This document shows, in pieces, positions 40,901 through 56,100 of a stretch of 64,000 bases of DNA (position 1 is the stretch's first letter; each line of letters begins with the position of its first letter). Both the position numbers and the translations under genes were made by a program. The stretch lies in NCBI GenBank assembly GCA_028622995.1, contig JAJQJQ010000047.1:1736001-1800000 (forward strand), written 5' to 3'. The notes beneath the pieces are model-generated. The model was not told the origin of the DNA, made no database searches, and was given only the letters and a program-made list of their open reading frames with translations. The stretch is from Panagrolaimus kolymaensis. Taxonomy: Eukaryota; Nematoda; Chromadorea; Rhabditida; Panagrolaimidae.

Positions 40901-43900
40901 TTTTAATTTATTATTTTATATTTTGTCTGAAACATTGTACCTAAAGAAAGGCAATGCAATCAGAAAATCATTTGTTTGAAGCCTTTAAATTCAATCGGGA
41001 TCCAAGTCAGGAATATTTGCTAATTATATAATTTTTTATTTTATTTTTTTTCTGAAACATTCTACCTCAAGAAAGGCAATGCAATCAGAAAATCACTTTT
41101 TTGAAGCCTTTAAATTCAATCGGGATCCAAGTCAGGAATATTTGCTAATTATTTAATTTTTTATTTTATATTTTGTCTGAAACATTGTACCTAAAGAAAG
41201 GCAATGCCATCAGAAAATCATTTTTTTGTAGCCTTTAAATTCTATCGGGATCCATGTAATAAATATTATCGATTTTTTAATTTATTATTTTATATTTTGT
41301 CTGAAACATTGTACCTAAAGAAAGGCAATGCCATCAGAAAATCATTTTTTTGTAGCCTTTAAATTCTATCGGGATCCATGTAATAAATATTATCGATTTT
41401 TTAATTTATTATTTTATATTTTGTCTGAAACATTGTACCTAAAGAAAGGCAATGCAATCAGAAAATCATTTATTTGAAGCCTTTAAATTCAATCGGGATC
41501 CAAGTCAGGAATATTTGCTAATTATATAATTTTTTATTTTATTTTTTTTCTGAAACATTCTACCTCAAGAAAGGCAATGCAATCAGAAAATCACTTTTTT
41601 GAAGCCTTTAAATTCAATCGGGATCCAAGTCAGGAATATTTGCTAATTATTTAATTTATTATTTTATATTTTGTCTGAAAAATTGTACCTAAAGAAAGGC
41701 AATGCAATCAGAAAATCACTTTTTTGAAGCCTTTAAATTCAATCGGGATCCAAGTCAGGAATATTTGCTAATTATATAATTTTTTATTTTATTTTTTTTC
41801 TGAAACATTCTACCTCAAGAAAGGCAATGCAATCAGAAAATCACTTTTTTGAAGCCTTTAAATTCAATCGGGATCCAAGTCAGGAATATTTGCTAATTAT
41901 TTAATTTTTTATTTTATATTTTGTCTGAAACATTCTACCTCAAGAAAGGCAATGCCATCAGAAAATCATTTTTTTGAAGCCTTTAAATTCAATCGGGATC
42001 CAAGTCAGGAATATTTGCTAATTATTTAATTTTTTATTTTATATTTTGTCTGAAACATTCTACCTCAAGAAAGGCAATGCCATCAGAAAATCATTTTTTT
42101 GTAGCCTTTAAATTCTATCGGGATCCATGTAATAAATATTATCGATTTTTTAATTTATTATTTTATATTTTGTCTGAAAAATTGTACCTAAAAAAAGGCA
42201 ATGCAATCAGAAAATCACTTTTTTGAAGCCTTTAAATTCAATCGGGATCCAAGTCAGGAATATTTGCTAATTATATAATTTTTTATTTTATTTTTTTTCT
42301 GAAACATTCTACCTCAAGAAAGGCAATGCAATCAGAAAATCACTTTTTTGAAGCCTTTAAATTCAATCGGGATCCAAGTCAGGAATATTTGCTAATTATT
42401 TAATTTTTTATTTTATATTTTGTCTGAAACATTCTACCTCAAGAAAGGCAATGCCATCAGAAAATCATTTTTTTGTAGCCTTTAAATTCTATCGGGATCC
42501 ATGTAATAAATATTATCGATTTTTTAATTTATTATTTTATATTTTGTCTGAAAAATTGTACCTAAAGAAAGGCAATGCAATCAGAAAATCACTTTTTTGA
42601 AGCCTTTAAATTCAATCGGGATCCAAGTCAGGAATATTTGCTAATTATATAATTTTTTATTTTATTTTTTTTCTTAAACATTCTACCTCAAGAAAGGCAA
42701 TGCAATCAGAAAATCACTTTTTTGAAGCCTTTAAATTCAATCGGGATCCAAGTCAGGAATATTTGCTAATTAATTAATTTTTTATTTTATATTTTGTCTG
42801 AAACATTCTACCTCAAGAAAGGCAATGCCATCAGAAAATCATTTTTTTGAAGCCTTTAAATTCAATCGGGATCCAAGTCAGGAATATTTGCTAATTATTT
42901 AATTTTTTATTTTATATTTTGTCTGAAACATTCTACCTCAAGAAAGGCAATGCCATCAGAAAATCATTTTTTTGTAGCCTTTAAATTCTATCGGGATCCA
43001 TGTAATAAATATTATCGATTTTTTAATTTATTATTTTATATTTTGTCTGAAAAATTGTACCTAAAGAAAGGCAATGCAATCAGAAAATCACTTTTTTGAA
43101 GCCTTTAAATTCAATCGGGATCCAAGTCAGGAATATTTGCTAATTATATAATTTTTTATTTTATTTTTTTTCTGAAACATTCTACCTCAAGAAAGGCAAT
43201 GCAATCAGAAAATCACTTTTTTGAAGCCTTTAAATTCAATCGGGATCCAAGTCAGGAATATTTGCTAATTATTTAATTTTTTATTTTATATTTTGTCTGA
43301 AACATTCTACCTCAAGAAAGGCAATGCCATCAGAAAATCATTTTTTTGTAGCCTTTAAATTCTATCGGGATCCATGTAATAAATATTATCGATTTTTTAA
43401 TTTATTATTTTATATTTTGTCTGAAACATTGTACCTAAAGAAAGGCAATGCAATCAGAAAATCATTTATTTGAAACCTTTAAATTCAATCGGGATCCAAG
43501 TCAGGAATATTTGCTAATTATATAATTTTTTATTTTATTTTTTTTCTGAAACATTCTACCTCAAGAAAGGCAATGCAATCAGAAAATCACTTTTTTGAAG
43601 CCTTTAAATTCAATCGGGATCCAAGTCAGGAATATTTGCTAATTATTTAATTTTTTATTTTATATTTTTTCTGAAACATTCTACCTCAAGAAAGGCAATG
43701 CAATCAGAAAATCACTTTTTTGAAGCCTATAAATTCAATCGGGATCCAAGTCAGGAATATTTGCTAATTATTTAATTTATTATTTTATATTTTGTCTGAA
43801 AAATTGTACCTAAAGAAAGGCAATGCAATCAGAAAATCATTTTTTTGAAGCCTTTAAATTCAAGCGGGATCCAAGTCAGGAATATTTGCTAATTATATAA

Positions 43901-46900
43901 TTTTTTATTTTATTTTTTTTCTGAAACATTCTACCTCAAGAAAGGCAATGCAATCAGAAAATCACTTTTTTGAAGCCTATAAATTCAATCGGGATCCAAG
44001 TCAGGAATATTTGCTAATTATTTAATTTATTATTTTATATTTTGTCTGAAAAATTGTACCTAAAGAAAGGCAATGCAATCAGAAAATCATTTATTTGAAG
44101 CCTTTAAATTCAATCGGGATCCAAGTCAGGATATTTGCTAATTATATAATTTTTTTTTTTATTTTTTGCCTGAAACATTCTACATCAAGAAAGGCAATGC
44201 AATCAGAAAATCACTTTTTTGAAGCCTTTAAATTCAATCGGGATCCAAGTCAGGAATGTTTGCTAATTATTTAATTTATTATTTTATATTTTGTCTGAAA
44301 CATTGTACCTCAAGAAAGGCAATGCAATCAGAAAATCACTTTTTTGAAGCCTTTAAATTCAATCGGGATCCAAGTCAAGGATATTTGCTAATTATATAAT
44401 TTTTTATTTTATTTTTTGTCTGAAACATTCTACCTCAAGAAAGGCAATGCAATCAGAAAATCATTTTTTTGAAGCCTTTAAATTCAATCGGGATCCAAGT
44501 CAGGAATATTTGCTAATTATTTAATTTTTTATTTTATATTTTGTCTGAAACATTCTACCTCAAGAAAGGCAATGCAATCAGAAAATCATTTTTTTGAAGC
44601 CTTTAAATTCAAGCGGGATCCAAGTTAGGAATATTTGCTAATTATATAATTTTTTTTTTATTTTTTGTCTGAAACATTCTACCTCAAGAAAGGCAATGCA
44701 ATCAGAAAATCATTTTTTTGAAGCCTTTAAATTCAATCGGGATCCAAGTCAGGAATATTTGCTAATTATTTAATTTTTTATTTTATATTTTGTCTGAAAC
44801 ATTCTACCTCAAGAAAGGCAATGCAATCAGAAAATCATTTTTTTGAAGCCTTTAAATTCAATCGGGATCCAAGTCAGGAATATTTGCTAATTATTTAATT
44901 TTTTATTTTATATTTTGTCTGAAACATTCTACCTCAAGAAAGACAATGCAATCAGAAAATCATATTTTTGAAGCCTTTAAATTCAATCGGGATCCATGTA
45001 ATAAATATTATCGATTTTTTAATTTATTATTTTAAATTTTGTCTGAAACATGGTACCTAAAGAAAGGCAATGCAATCAGAAAATCATTTTTTTGTAGCCT
45101 TTAAATTCAATCGGGATCCATGTAATAAATATTATCGATTTTTTAATTTATTATTTTAAATTTTGTCTGAAACATGGTACCTAAAGAAAGGCAATGCAAT
45201 CAGAAAATCACTTTTTTGAAGCCTTTAAAGCCTTTAAATTCAATCTGGATCCAAGTCAGGAATATTTGCTAATTATTTAATTTATTATTTTATATTTTGT
45301 CTGAAACATTGTACCTAAAGAAAGGCAATGCAATCAGAAAATCATTTTTTTGTAGCCTTTAAATTCAATCGGGATCCATGTAATAAATATTATCGATTTT
45401 TTAATTTATTATTTTAAATTTTGTCTGAAACATGGTACCTAAAGAAAGGCAATGCAATCAGAAAATCACTTTTTTGAAGCCTTTAAATTCAATCGGGATC
45501 CAAGTCAGGAATATTTGCTAATTATTTAATTTATTATTTTATATTTTGTCTGAAACATTGTACCTAAAGAAAGGCAATGCAATCAGAAAATCACTTTTTT
45601 GAAGCCTTTAAATTCAATCGGGATCCAAGTCAGGAATATTTGCTAATTATTTAATTTATTATTTTATATTTTGTCTGAAACATTGTACCTAAAGAAAGGC
45701 AATGCAATCAGAAAATCATTTTTTTGTAGCCTTTAAATTCAATCGGGATCCATGTAATAAATATTATCGATTTTTTAATTTATTATTTTAAATTTTTTCT
45801 GAAACAGGGTACCTAAAGAAAGGCAATGCAATCAGAAAATCACTTTTTTGAAGCCTTTAAATTCAATCGGGATCCAAGTCAGGAATATTTGCTAATTATT
45901 TAATTTATTATTTTATATTTTGTCTGAAACATTGTACCTAAAGAAAGGCAATGCAATCAGAAAATCATTTTTTTGTAGCCTTTAAATTCAATCGGGATCC
46001 ATGTAATAAATATTATCGATTTTTTAATTTATTATTTTAAATTTTGTCTGAAACATGGTACCTAAAGAAAGGCAATGCAATCAGAAAATCACTTTTTTGA
46101 AGCCTTTAAATTCAATCGGGATCCAAGTCAGGAATATTTGCTAATTATTTAATTTATTATTTTATATTTTGTCTGAAACATTGTACCTAAAGAAAGGCAA
46201 TGCAATCAGAAAATCATATTTTTGAAGCCTTTAAATTCAATCGGGATCCATGTAATAAATATTATCGATTTTTTAATTTATTATTTTAAATTTTTTCTGA
46301 ATCATTCTACCTCAAGAAAGGCAATGCAATCAGAAAATCACTTTTTTGAAGCCTTTAAATTCAATCGGGATCCAAGTCAGGAATATTTGCTAATTATTTA
46401 ATTTATTATTTTATATTTTGTCTGAAAAATTGTACCTAAAGAAAGGCAATGCAATCAGAAAATCACTTTTTTGAAGCCTTTAAATTCAATCGGGATCCAA
46501 GTCATGAATATTTGCTAATTATTTAATTTATTATTTTATATTTTGTCTGAAACATTGTACCTAAAGAAAGGCAATGCAATCAGAAAATCATTTTTTTGTA
46601 GCCTTTAAATTCAATCGGGATCCAAGTCAGGAATATTTGCTAATTATTTAATTTATTATTTTATATTTTGTCTGAAACATTGTACCTAAAGAAAGGCAAT
46701 GCAATCAGAAAATCACTTTTTTGAAGCCTTTAAATTCAATCGGGATCCAAGTCAGGAATATTTGCTAATTATTTAATTTATTATTTTATATTTTGTCTGA
46801 AACATTGTACCTAAAGAAAGGCAATGCAATCAGAAAATCATTTTTTTGTAGCCTTTAAATTCAATCGGGATCCATGTAATAAATATTATCGATTTTTTAA

Positions 46901-47186
46901 TTTATTATTTTAAATTTTGTCTGAAACATGGTACCTAAAGAAAGGCAATGCAATCAGAAAATCATATTTTTGAAGCCTTTAAATTCAATCGGGATCCATG
47001 TAATAAATATTATCGATTTTTTAATTTATTATTTTAAATTTTGTCTGAATCATTCTACCTCAAGAAAGGCAATGCAATCAGAAAATCACTTTTTTGAAGC
47101 CTTTAAATTCAATCGGGATCCAAGTCAGGAATATTTGCTAATTATTTAATTTATTATTTTATATTTTGTCTGAAACATTGTACCTA
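37952..47186. repeat. Large segmental duplication within satellite B, copy 1 (~9.2 kb)
   Basis: Left copy of a tandem duplication of about 74 monomers. Alignment to copy 2 holds at offset 9235 from 37952, at 9110 from about 39.03 kb to about 42.78 kb, and at 9610 from about 43 kb to 47225. Shared private markers include 'gtgtgaaac' (38559), 'tcgggaacca' (40871), 'tgaaaccttt' (43471), 'ccaagtcaggatatttgc' (44121) and a 10-bp internal duplication (45221). Bases private to copy 1 include 'ttcttaaaca' (42671), 'aaaaaaggca' (42191), 'taattaatttt' (42771) and 'gaaacagggt' (45801). The block is rich in 'gccatcag', 'cacttttttg' and 'ttttttttctg' subtypes. Confidence 0.93.
45221..45240. repeat. 10-bp internal duplication in a B monomer (copy 1)
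   Basis: 'gcctttaaagcctttaaatt' contains 'cctttaaa' twice, lengthening this monomer by 10 bp. It is present only here and at 54831-54850 in the second segmental copy, which makes it a clean tag for the 9-kb duplication. It probably arose by replication slippage. Confidence 0.95.
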
Positions 47187-50100
47187 AAGAAAGGCAATGC
47201 AATCAGAAAATCATTTTTTTGAAGCCTTTAAATTAAATCTGGATCCAAGTCAGGAATATTTGCTAATTATTTAATTTTTTATTTTATATTTTGTCTGAAA
47301 CATTGTACCTAAAGAAAGGCAATGCAACCAGAAAATCATTTTTTTGAAGCCTTTAAATTCAATCGGGATCCATGTAATAAATATTATCGATTTTTTAATT
47401 TTTTATTTTATATTTTGTCTGAAACATTCTACCTCAAGAAAGGCAATGCCATCAGAAAATCATTTTTTTGTAGCCTTTAAATTCTATCGGGATCCATGTA
47501 ATAAATATTATCGATTTTTTAATTTATTATTTTATATTTTGTCTGAAACATTGTACCTAAAGAAAGGCAATGCAATCAGAAAATCATTTATTTGAAGCCT
47601 TTAAATTCAAGCGGGATCCAAGTCAGGAATATTTGCTAATTATATAATTTTTTATTTTATTTTTTTTCTGAAACATTCTACCTCAAGAAAGGCAATGCAA
47701 TCAGAAAATCACTTTTTTGAAGCCTTTAAATTCAATCGGGATCCAAGTCAGGAATATTTGCTAATTATTTAATTTTTTATTTTATATTTTGTGTGAAACA
47801 TTCTACCTCAAGAAAGGCAATGCCATCAGAAAATCATTTTTTTGTAGCCTTTAAATTCTATCGGGATCCATGTAATAAATATTATCGATTTTTTAATTTA
47901 TTATTTTATATTTTGTCTGAAACATTGTACCTAAAGAAAGGCAATGCAATCAGAAAATCATTTATTTGAAGCCTTTAAATTCAATCGGGATCCAAGTCAG
48001 GAATATTTGCTAATTATATAATTTTTTATTTTATTTTTTTTCTGAAACATTCTACCTCAAGAAAGGCAATGCAATCAGAAAATCACTTTTTTGAAGCCTT
48101 TAAATTCAATCGGGATCCAAGTCAGGAATATTTGCTAATTATTTAATTTATTATTTTATATTTTGTCTGAAAAATTGTACCTAAAGAAAGGCAATGCAAT
48201 CAGAAAATCACTTTTTTGAAGCCTTTAAATTCAATCGGGATCCAAGTCAGGAATATTTGCTAATTATTTAATTTTTTATTTTATATTTTGTCTGAAACAT
48301 TCTACCTCAAGAAAGGCAATGCCATCAGAAAATCATTTTTTTGTAGCCTTTAAATTCTATCGGGATCCATGTAATAAATATTATCGATTTTTTAATTTAT
48401 TATTTTATATTTTGTCTGAAACATTGTACCTAAAGAAAGGCAATGCAATCAGAAAATCATTTATTTGAAGCCTTTAAATTCAATCGGGATCCAAGTCAGG
48501 AATATTTGCTAATTATATAATTTTTTATTTTATTTTTTTTCTGAAACATTCTACCTCAAGAAAGGCAATGCAATCAGAAAATCACTTTTTTGAAGCCTTT
48601 AAATTCAATCGGGATCCAAGTCAGGAATATTTGCTAATTATTTAATTTTTTATTTTATATTTTTTCTGAAACATTCTACCTCAAGAAAGGCAATGCAATC
48701 AGAAAATCATTTTTTTGAAGCCTTTAAATTCAAGCGGGATCCAAGTCAGGAATATTTGCTAATTATATAATTTTTTATTTTATTTTTTTTCTGAAACATT
48801 CTACCTCAAGAAAGGCAATGCAATCAGAAAATCACTTTTTTGAAGCCTTTAAATTCAATCGGGATCCAAGTCAGGAATATTTGCTAATTATTTAATTTAT
48901 TATTTTATATTTTGTCTGAAACATTGTACCTCAAGAAAGGCAATGCAATCAGAAAATCACTTTTTTGAAGCCTTTAAATTCAATCGGGATCCAAGTCAGG
49001 AATATTTGCTAATTATTTAATTTTTTATTTTATATTTTGTCTGAAACATTCTACGTCAAGAAAGGCAATGCAATCAGAAAATCATTTTTTTGAAGCCTTT
49101 AAATTAAATCTGGATCCAAGTCAGGAATATTTGCTAATTATTTAATTTTTTATTTTATATTTTGTCTGAAACATTCTACCTCAAGAAAGGCAATGCAACC
49201 AGAAAATCATTTTTTTGTAGCCTTTAAATTCAATTGGGATCCATGTAATAAATATTATCGATTTTTTAATTTTTTATTTTATTTTTTGTCTGAAACATTC
49301 TACCTCAAGAAAGGCAATGCAATCAGAAAATCATTTTTTTGAAGCCTTTAAATTCAATCTGGATCCAAGTCAGGAATATTTGCTAATTATTTAATTTTTT
49401 ATTTTATATTTTGTCTGAAACATTCTACCTCAAGAAAGGCAATGCAATCAGAAAATCATTTTTTTGAAGCCTTTAAATTAAATCTGGATCCAAGTCAGGA
49501 ATATTTGCTAATTATTTAATTTTTTATTTTATATTTTGTCTGAAACATTGTACCTAAAGAAAGGCAATGCAACCAGAAAATCATTTTTTTGAAGCCTTTA
49601 AATTCAATCTGGATCCATGTAATAAATATTATCGATTTTTTAATTTTTTATTTTATATTTTGTCTGAAACATTCTACCTCAAGAAAGGCAATGCAATCAG
49701 AAAATAATTTTTTTGAAGCCTTTAAATTCAATCTGGATCCAAGTCAGGAATATTTGCTAATTATTTAATTTTTTATTTTATATTTTGTCTGAAACATTGT
49801 ACCTAAAGAAAGGCAATGCAACCAGAAAATCATTTTTTTGAAGCCTTTAAATTCAATCGGGATCCATGTAATAAATATTATCGATTTTTTAATTTTTTAT
49901 TTTATATTTTGTCTGAAACATTCTACCTCAAGAAAGGCAATGCCATCAGAAAATCATTTTTTTGTAGCCTTTAAATTCTATCGGGAACCATGTAATAAAT
50001 ATTATCGATTTTTTAATTTATTATTTTATATTTTGTCTGAAACATTGTACCTAAAGAAAGGCAATGCAATCAGAAAATCATTTATTTGAAGCCTTTAAAT

Positions 50101-53100
50101 TCAATCGGGATCCAAGTCAGGAATATTTGCTAATTATATAATTTTTTATTTTATTTTTTTTCTGAAACATTCTACCTCAAGAAAGGCAATGCAATCAGAA
50201 AATCACTTTTTTGAAGCCTTTAAATTCAATCGGGATCCAAGTCAGGAATATTTGCTAATTATTTAATTTTTTATTTTATATTTTGTCTGAAACATTGTAC
50301 CTAAAGAAAGGCAATGCCATCAGAAAATCATTTTTTTGTAGCCTTTAAATTCTATCGGGATCCATGTAATAAATATTATCGATTTTTTAATTTATTATTT
50401 TATATTTTGTCTGAAACATTGTACCTAAAGAAAGGCAATGCCATCAGAAAATCATTTTTTTGTAGCCTTTAAATTCTATCGGGATCCATGTAATAAATAT
50501 TATCGATTTTTTAATTTATTATTTTATATTTTGTCTGAAACATTGTACCTAAAGAAAGGCAATGCAATCAGAAAATCATTTATTTGAAGCCTTTAAATTC
50601 AATCGGGATCCAAGTCAGGAATATTTGCTAATTATATAATTTTTTATTTTATTTTTTTTCTGAAACATTCTACCTCAAGAAAGGCAATGCAATCAGAAAA
50701 TCACTTTTTTGAAGCCTTTAAATTCAATCGGGATCCAAGTCAGGAATATTTGCTAATTATTTAATTTATTATTTTATATTTTGTCTGAAAAATTGTACCT
50801 AAAGAAAGGCAATGCAATCAGAAAATCACTTTTTTGAAGCCTTTAAATTCAATCGGGATCCAAGTCAGGAATATTTGCTAATTATATAATTTTTTATTTT
50901 ATTTTTTTTCTGAAACATTCTACCTCAAGAAAGGCAATGCAATCAGAAAATCACTTTTTTGAAGCCTTTAAATTCAATCGGGATCCAAGTCAGGAATATT
51001 TGCTAATTATTTAATTTTTTATTTTATATTTTGTCTGAAACATTCTACCTCAAGAAAGGCAATGCCATCAGAAAATCATTTTTTTGAAGCCTTTAAATTC
51101 AATCGGGATCCAAGTCAGGAATATTTGCTAATTATTTAATTTTTTATTTTATATTTTGTCTGAAACATTCTACCTCAAGAAAGGCAATGCCATCAGAAAA
51201 TCATTTTTTTGTAGCCTTTAAATTCTATCGGGATCCATGTAATAAATATTATCGATTTTTTAATTTATTATTTTATATTTTGTCTGAAAAATTGTACCTA
51301 AAGAAAGGCAATGCAATCAGAAAATCACTTTTTTGAAGCCTTTAAATTCAATCGGGATCCAAGTCAGGAATATTTGCTAATTATATAATTTTTTATTTTA
51401 TTTTTTTTCTGAAACATTCTACCTCAAGAAAGGCAATGCAATCAGAAAATCACTTTTTTGAAGCCTTTAAATTCAATCGGGATCCAAGTCAGGAATATTT
51501 GCTAATTATTTAATTTTTTATTTTATATTTTGTCTGAAACATTCTACCTCAAGAAAGGCAATGCCATCAGAAAATCATTTTTTTGTAGCCTTTAAATTCT
51601 ATCGGGATCCATGTAATAAATATTATCGATTTTTTAATTTATTATTTTATATTTTGTCTGAAAAATTGTACCTAAAGAAAGGCAATGCAATCAGAAAATC
51701 ACTTTTTTGAAGCCTTTAAATTCAATCGGGATCCAAGTCAGGAATATTTGCTAATTATATAATTTTTTATTTTATTTTTTTTCTGAAACATTCTACCTCA
51801 AGAAAGGCAATGCAATCAGAAAATCACTTTTTTGAAGCCTTTAAATTCAATCGGGATCCAAGTCAGGAATATTTGCTAATTATTTAATTTTTTATTTTAT
51901 ATTTTTTCTGAAACATTCTACCTCAAGAAAGGCAATGCAATCAGAAAATCACTTTTTTGAAGCCTTTAAATTCAATCGGGATCCAAGTCAGGAATATTTG
52001 CTAATTATTTAATTTATTATTTTATATTTTGTCTGAAAAATTGTACCTAAAGAAAGGCAATGCAATCAGAAAATCACTTTTTTGAAGCCTTTAAATTCAA
52101 TCGGGATCCAAGTCAGGAATATTTGCTAATTATATAATTTTTTATTTTATTTTTTTTCTGAAACATTCTACCTCAAGAAAGGCAATGCAATCAGAAAATC
52201 ACTTTTTTGAAGCCTTTAAATTCAATCGGGATCCAAGTCAGGAATATTTGCTAATTATTTAATTTTTTATTTTATATTTTGTCTGAAACATTCTACCTCA
52301 AGAAAGGCAATGCCATCAGAAAATCATTTTTTTGAAGCCTTTAAATTCAATCGGGATCCAAGTCAGGAATATTTGCTAATTATTTAATTTTTTATTTTAT
52401 TTTTTTTCTGAAACATTCTACCTCAAGAAAGGCAATGCAATCAGAAAATCACTTTTTTGAAGCCTTTAAATTCAATCGGGATCCAAGTCAGGAATATTTG
52501 CTAATTATTTAATTTTTTATTTTATTTTTTTTCTGAAACATTCTACCTCAAGAAAGGCAATGCAATCAGAAAATCACTTTTTTGAAGCCTTTAAATTCTA
52601 TCGGGATCCATGTAATAAATATTATCGATTTTTTAATTTATTATTTTATATTTTGTCTGAAAAATTGTACCTAAAGAAAGGCAATGCAATCAGAAAATCA
52701 CTTTTTTGAAGCCTTTAAATTCAATCGGGATCCAAGTCAGGAATATTTGCTAATTATATAATTTTTTATTTTATTTTTTTTCTGAAACATTCTACCTCAA
52801 GAAAGGCAATGCAATCAGAAAATCACTTTTTTGAAGCCTTTAAATTCAATCGGGATCCAAGTCAGGAATATTTGCTAATTATTTAATTTTTTATTTTATA
52901 TTTTGTCTGAAACATTCTACCTCAAGAAAGGCAATGCCATCAGAAAATCATTTTTTTGTAGCCTTTAAATTCTATCGGGATCCATGTAATAAATATTATC
53001 GATTTTTTAATTTATTATTTTATATTTTGTCTGAAACATTGTACCTAAAGAAAGGCAATGCAATCAGAAAATCATTTATTTGAAACCTTTAAATTCAATC

Positions 53101-56100
53101 GGGATCCAAGTCAGGAATATTTGCTAATTATATAATTTTTTATTTTATTTTTTTTCTGAAACATTCTACCTCAAGAAAGGCAATGCAATCAGAAAATCAC
53201 TTTTTTGAAGCCTTTAAATTCAATCGGGATCCAAGTCAGGAATATTTGCTAATTATTTAATTTTTTATTTTATATTTTTTCTGAAACATTCTACCTCAAG
53301 AAAGGCAATGCAATCAGAAAATCACTTTTTTGAAGCCTATAAATTCAATCGGGATCCAAGTCAGGAATATTTGCTAATTATTTAATTTATTATTTTATAT
53401 TTTGTCTGAAAAATTGTACCTAAAGAAAGGCAATGCAATCAGAAAATCATTTTTTTGAAGCCTTTAAATTCAAGCGGGATCCAAGTCAGGAATATTTGCT
53501 AATTATATAATTTTTTATTTTATTTTTTTTCTGAAACATTCTACCTCAAGAAAGGCAATGCAATCAGAAAATCACTTTTTTGAAGCCTATAAATTCAATC
53601 GGGATCCAAGTCAGGAATATTTGCTAATTATTTAATTTATTATTTTATATTTTGTCTGAAAAATTGTACCTAAAGAAAGGCAATGCAATCAGAAAATCAT
53701 TTATTTGAAGCCTTTAAATTCAATCGGGATCCAAGTCAGGATATTTGCTAATTATATAATTTTTTTTTTTATTTTTTGCCTGAAACATTCTACATCAAGA
53801 AAGGCAATGCAATCAGAAAATCACTTTTTTGAAGCCTTTAAATTCAATCGGGATCCAAGTCAGGAATGTTTGCTAATTATTTAATTTATTATTTTATATT
53901 TTGTCTGAAACATTGTACCTCAAGAAAGGCAATGCAATCAGAAAATCACTTTTTTGAAGCCTTTAAATTCAATCGGGATCCAAGTCAAGGATATTTGCTA
54001 ATTATATAATTTTTTATTTTATTTTTTGTCTGAAACATTCTACCTCAAGAAAGGCAATGCAATCAGAAAATCATTTTTTTGAAGCCTTTAAATTCAATCG
54101 GGATCCAAGTCAGGAATATTTGCTAATTATTTAATTTTTTATTTTATATTTTGTCTGAAACATTCTACCTCAAGAAAGGCAATGCAATCAGAAAATCATT
54201 TTTTTGAAGCCTTTAAATTCAAGCGGGATCCAAGTTAGGAATATTTGCTAATTATATAATTTTTTTTTTATTTTTTGTCTGAAACATTCTACCTCAAGAA
54301 AGGCAATGCAATCAGAAAATCATTTTTTTGAAGCCTTTAAATTCAATCGGGATCCAAGTCAGGAATATTTGCTAATTATTTAATTTTTTATTTTATATTT
54401 TGTCTGAAACATTCTACCTCAAGAAAGGCAATGCAATCAGAAAATCATTTTTTTGAAGCCTTTAAATTCAATCGGGATCCAAGTCAGGAATATTTGCTAA
54501 TTATTTAATTTTTTATTTTATATTTTGTCTGAAACATTCTACCTCAAGAAAGACAATGCAATCAGAAAATCATATTTTTGAAGCCTTTAAATTCAATCGG
54601 GATCCATGTAATAAATATTATCGATTTTTTAATTTATTATTTTAAATTTTGTCTGAAACATGGTACCTAAAGAAAGGCAATGCAATCAGAAAATCATTTT
54701 TTTGTAGCCTTTAAATTCAATCGGGATCCATGTAATAAATATTATCGATTTTTTAATTTATTATTTTAAATTTTGTCTGAAACATGGTACCTAAAGAAAG
54801 GCAATGCAATCAGAAAATCACTTTTTTGAAGCCTTTAAAGCCTTTAAATTCAATCTGGATCCAAGTCAGGAATATTTGCTAATTATTTAATTTATTATTT
54901 TATATTTTGTCTGAAACATTGTACCTAAAGAAAGGCAATGCAATCAGAAAATCATTTTTTTGTAGCCTTTAAATTCAATCGGGATCCATGTAATAAATAT
55001 TATCGATTTTTTAATTTATTATTTTAAATTTTGTCTGAAACATGGTACCTAAAGAAAGGCAATGCAATCAGAAAATCACTTTTTTGAAGCCTTTAAATTC
55101 AATCGGGATCCAAGTCAGGAATATTTGCTAATTATTTAATTTATTATTTTATATTTTGTCTGAAACATTGTACCTAAAGAAAGGCAATGCAATCAGAAAA
55201 TCACTTTTTTGAAGCCTTTAAATTCAATCGGGATCCAAGTCAGGAATATTTGCTAATTATTTAATTTATTATTTTATATTTTGTCTGAAACATTGTACCT
55301 AAAGAAAGGCAATGCAATCAGAAAATCATTTTTTTGTAGCCTTTAAATTCAATCGGGATCCATGTAATAAATATTATCGATTTTTTAATTTATTATTTTA
55401 AATTTTTTCTGAAACATGGTACCTAAAGAAAGGCAATGCAATCAGAAAATCACTTTTTTGAAGCCTTTAAATTCAATCGGGATCCAAGTCAGGAATATTT
55501 GCTAATTATTTAATTTATTATTTTATATTTTGTCTGAAACATTGTACCTAAAGAAAGGCAATGCAATCAGAAAATCATTTTTTTGTAGCCTTTAAATTCA
55601 ATCGGGATCCATGTAATAAATATTATCGATTTTTTAATTTATTATTTTAAATTTTGTCTGAAACATGGTACCTAAAGAAAGGCAATGCAATCAGAAAATC
55701 ACTTTTTTGAAGCCTTTAAATTCAATCGGGATCCAAGTCAGGAATATTTGCTAATTATTTAATTTATTATTTTATATTTTGTCTGAAACATTGTACCTAA
55801 AGAAAGGCAATGCAATCAGAAAATCATATTTTTGAAGCCTTTAAATTCAATCGGGATCCATGTAATAAATATTATCGATTTTTTAATTTATTATTTTAAA
55901 TTTTTTCTGAATCATTCTACCTCAAGAAAGGCAATGCAATCAGAAAATCACTTTTTTGAAGCCTTTAAATTCAATCGGGATCCAAGTCAGGAATATTTGC
56001 TAATTATTTAATTTATTATTTTATATTTTGTCTGAAAAATTGTACCTAAAGAAAGGCAATGCAATCAGAAAATCACTTTTTTGAAGCCTTTAAATTCAAT

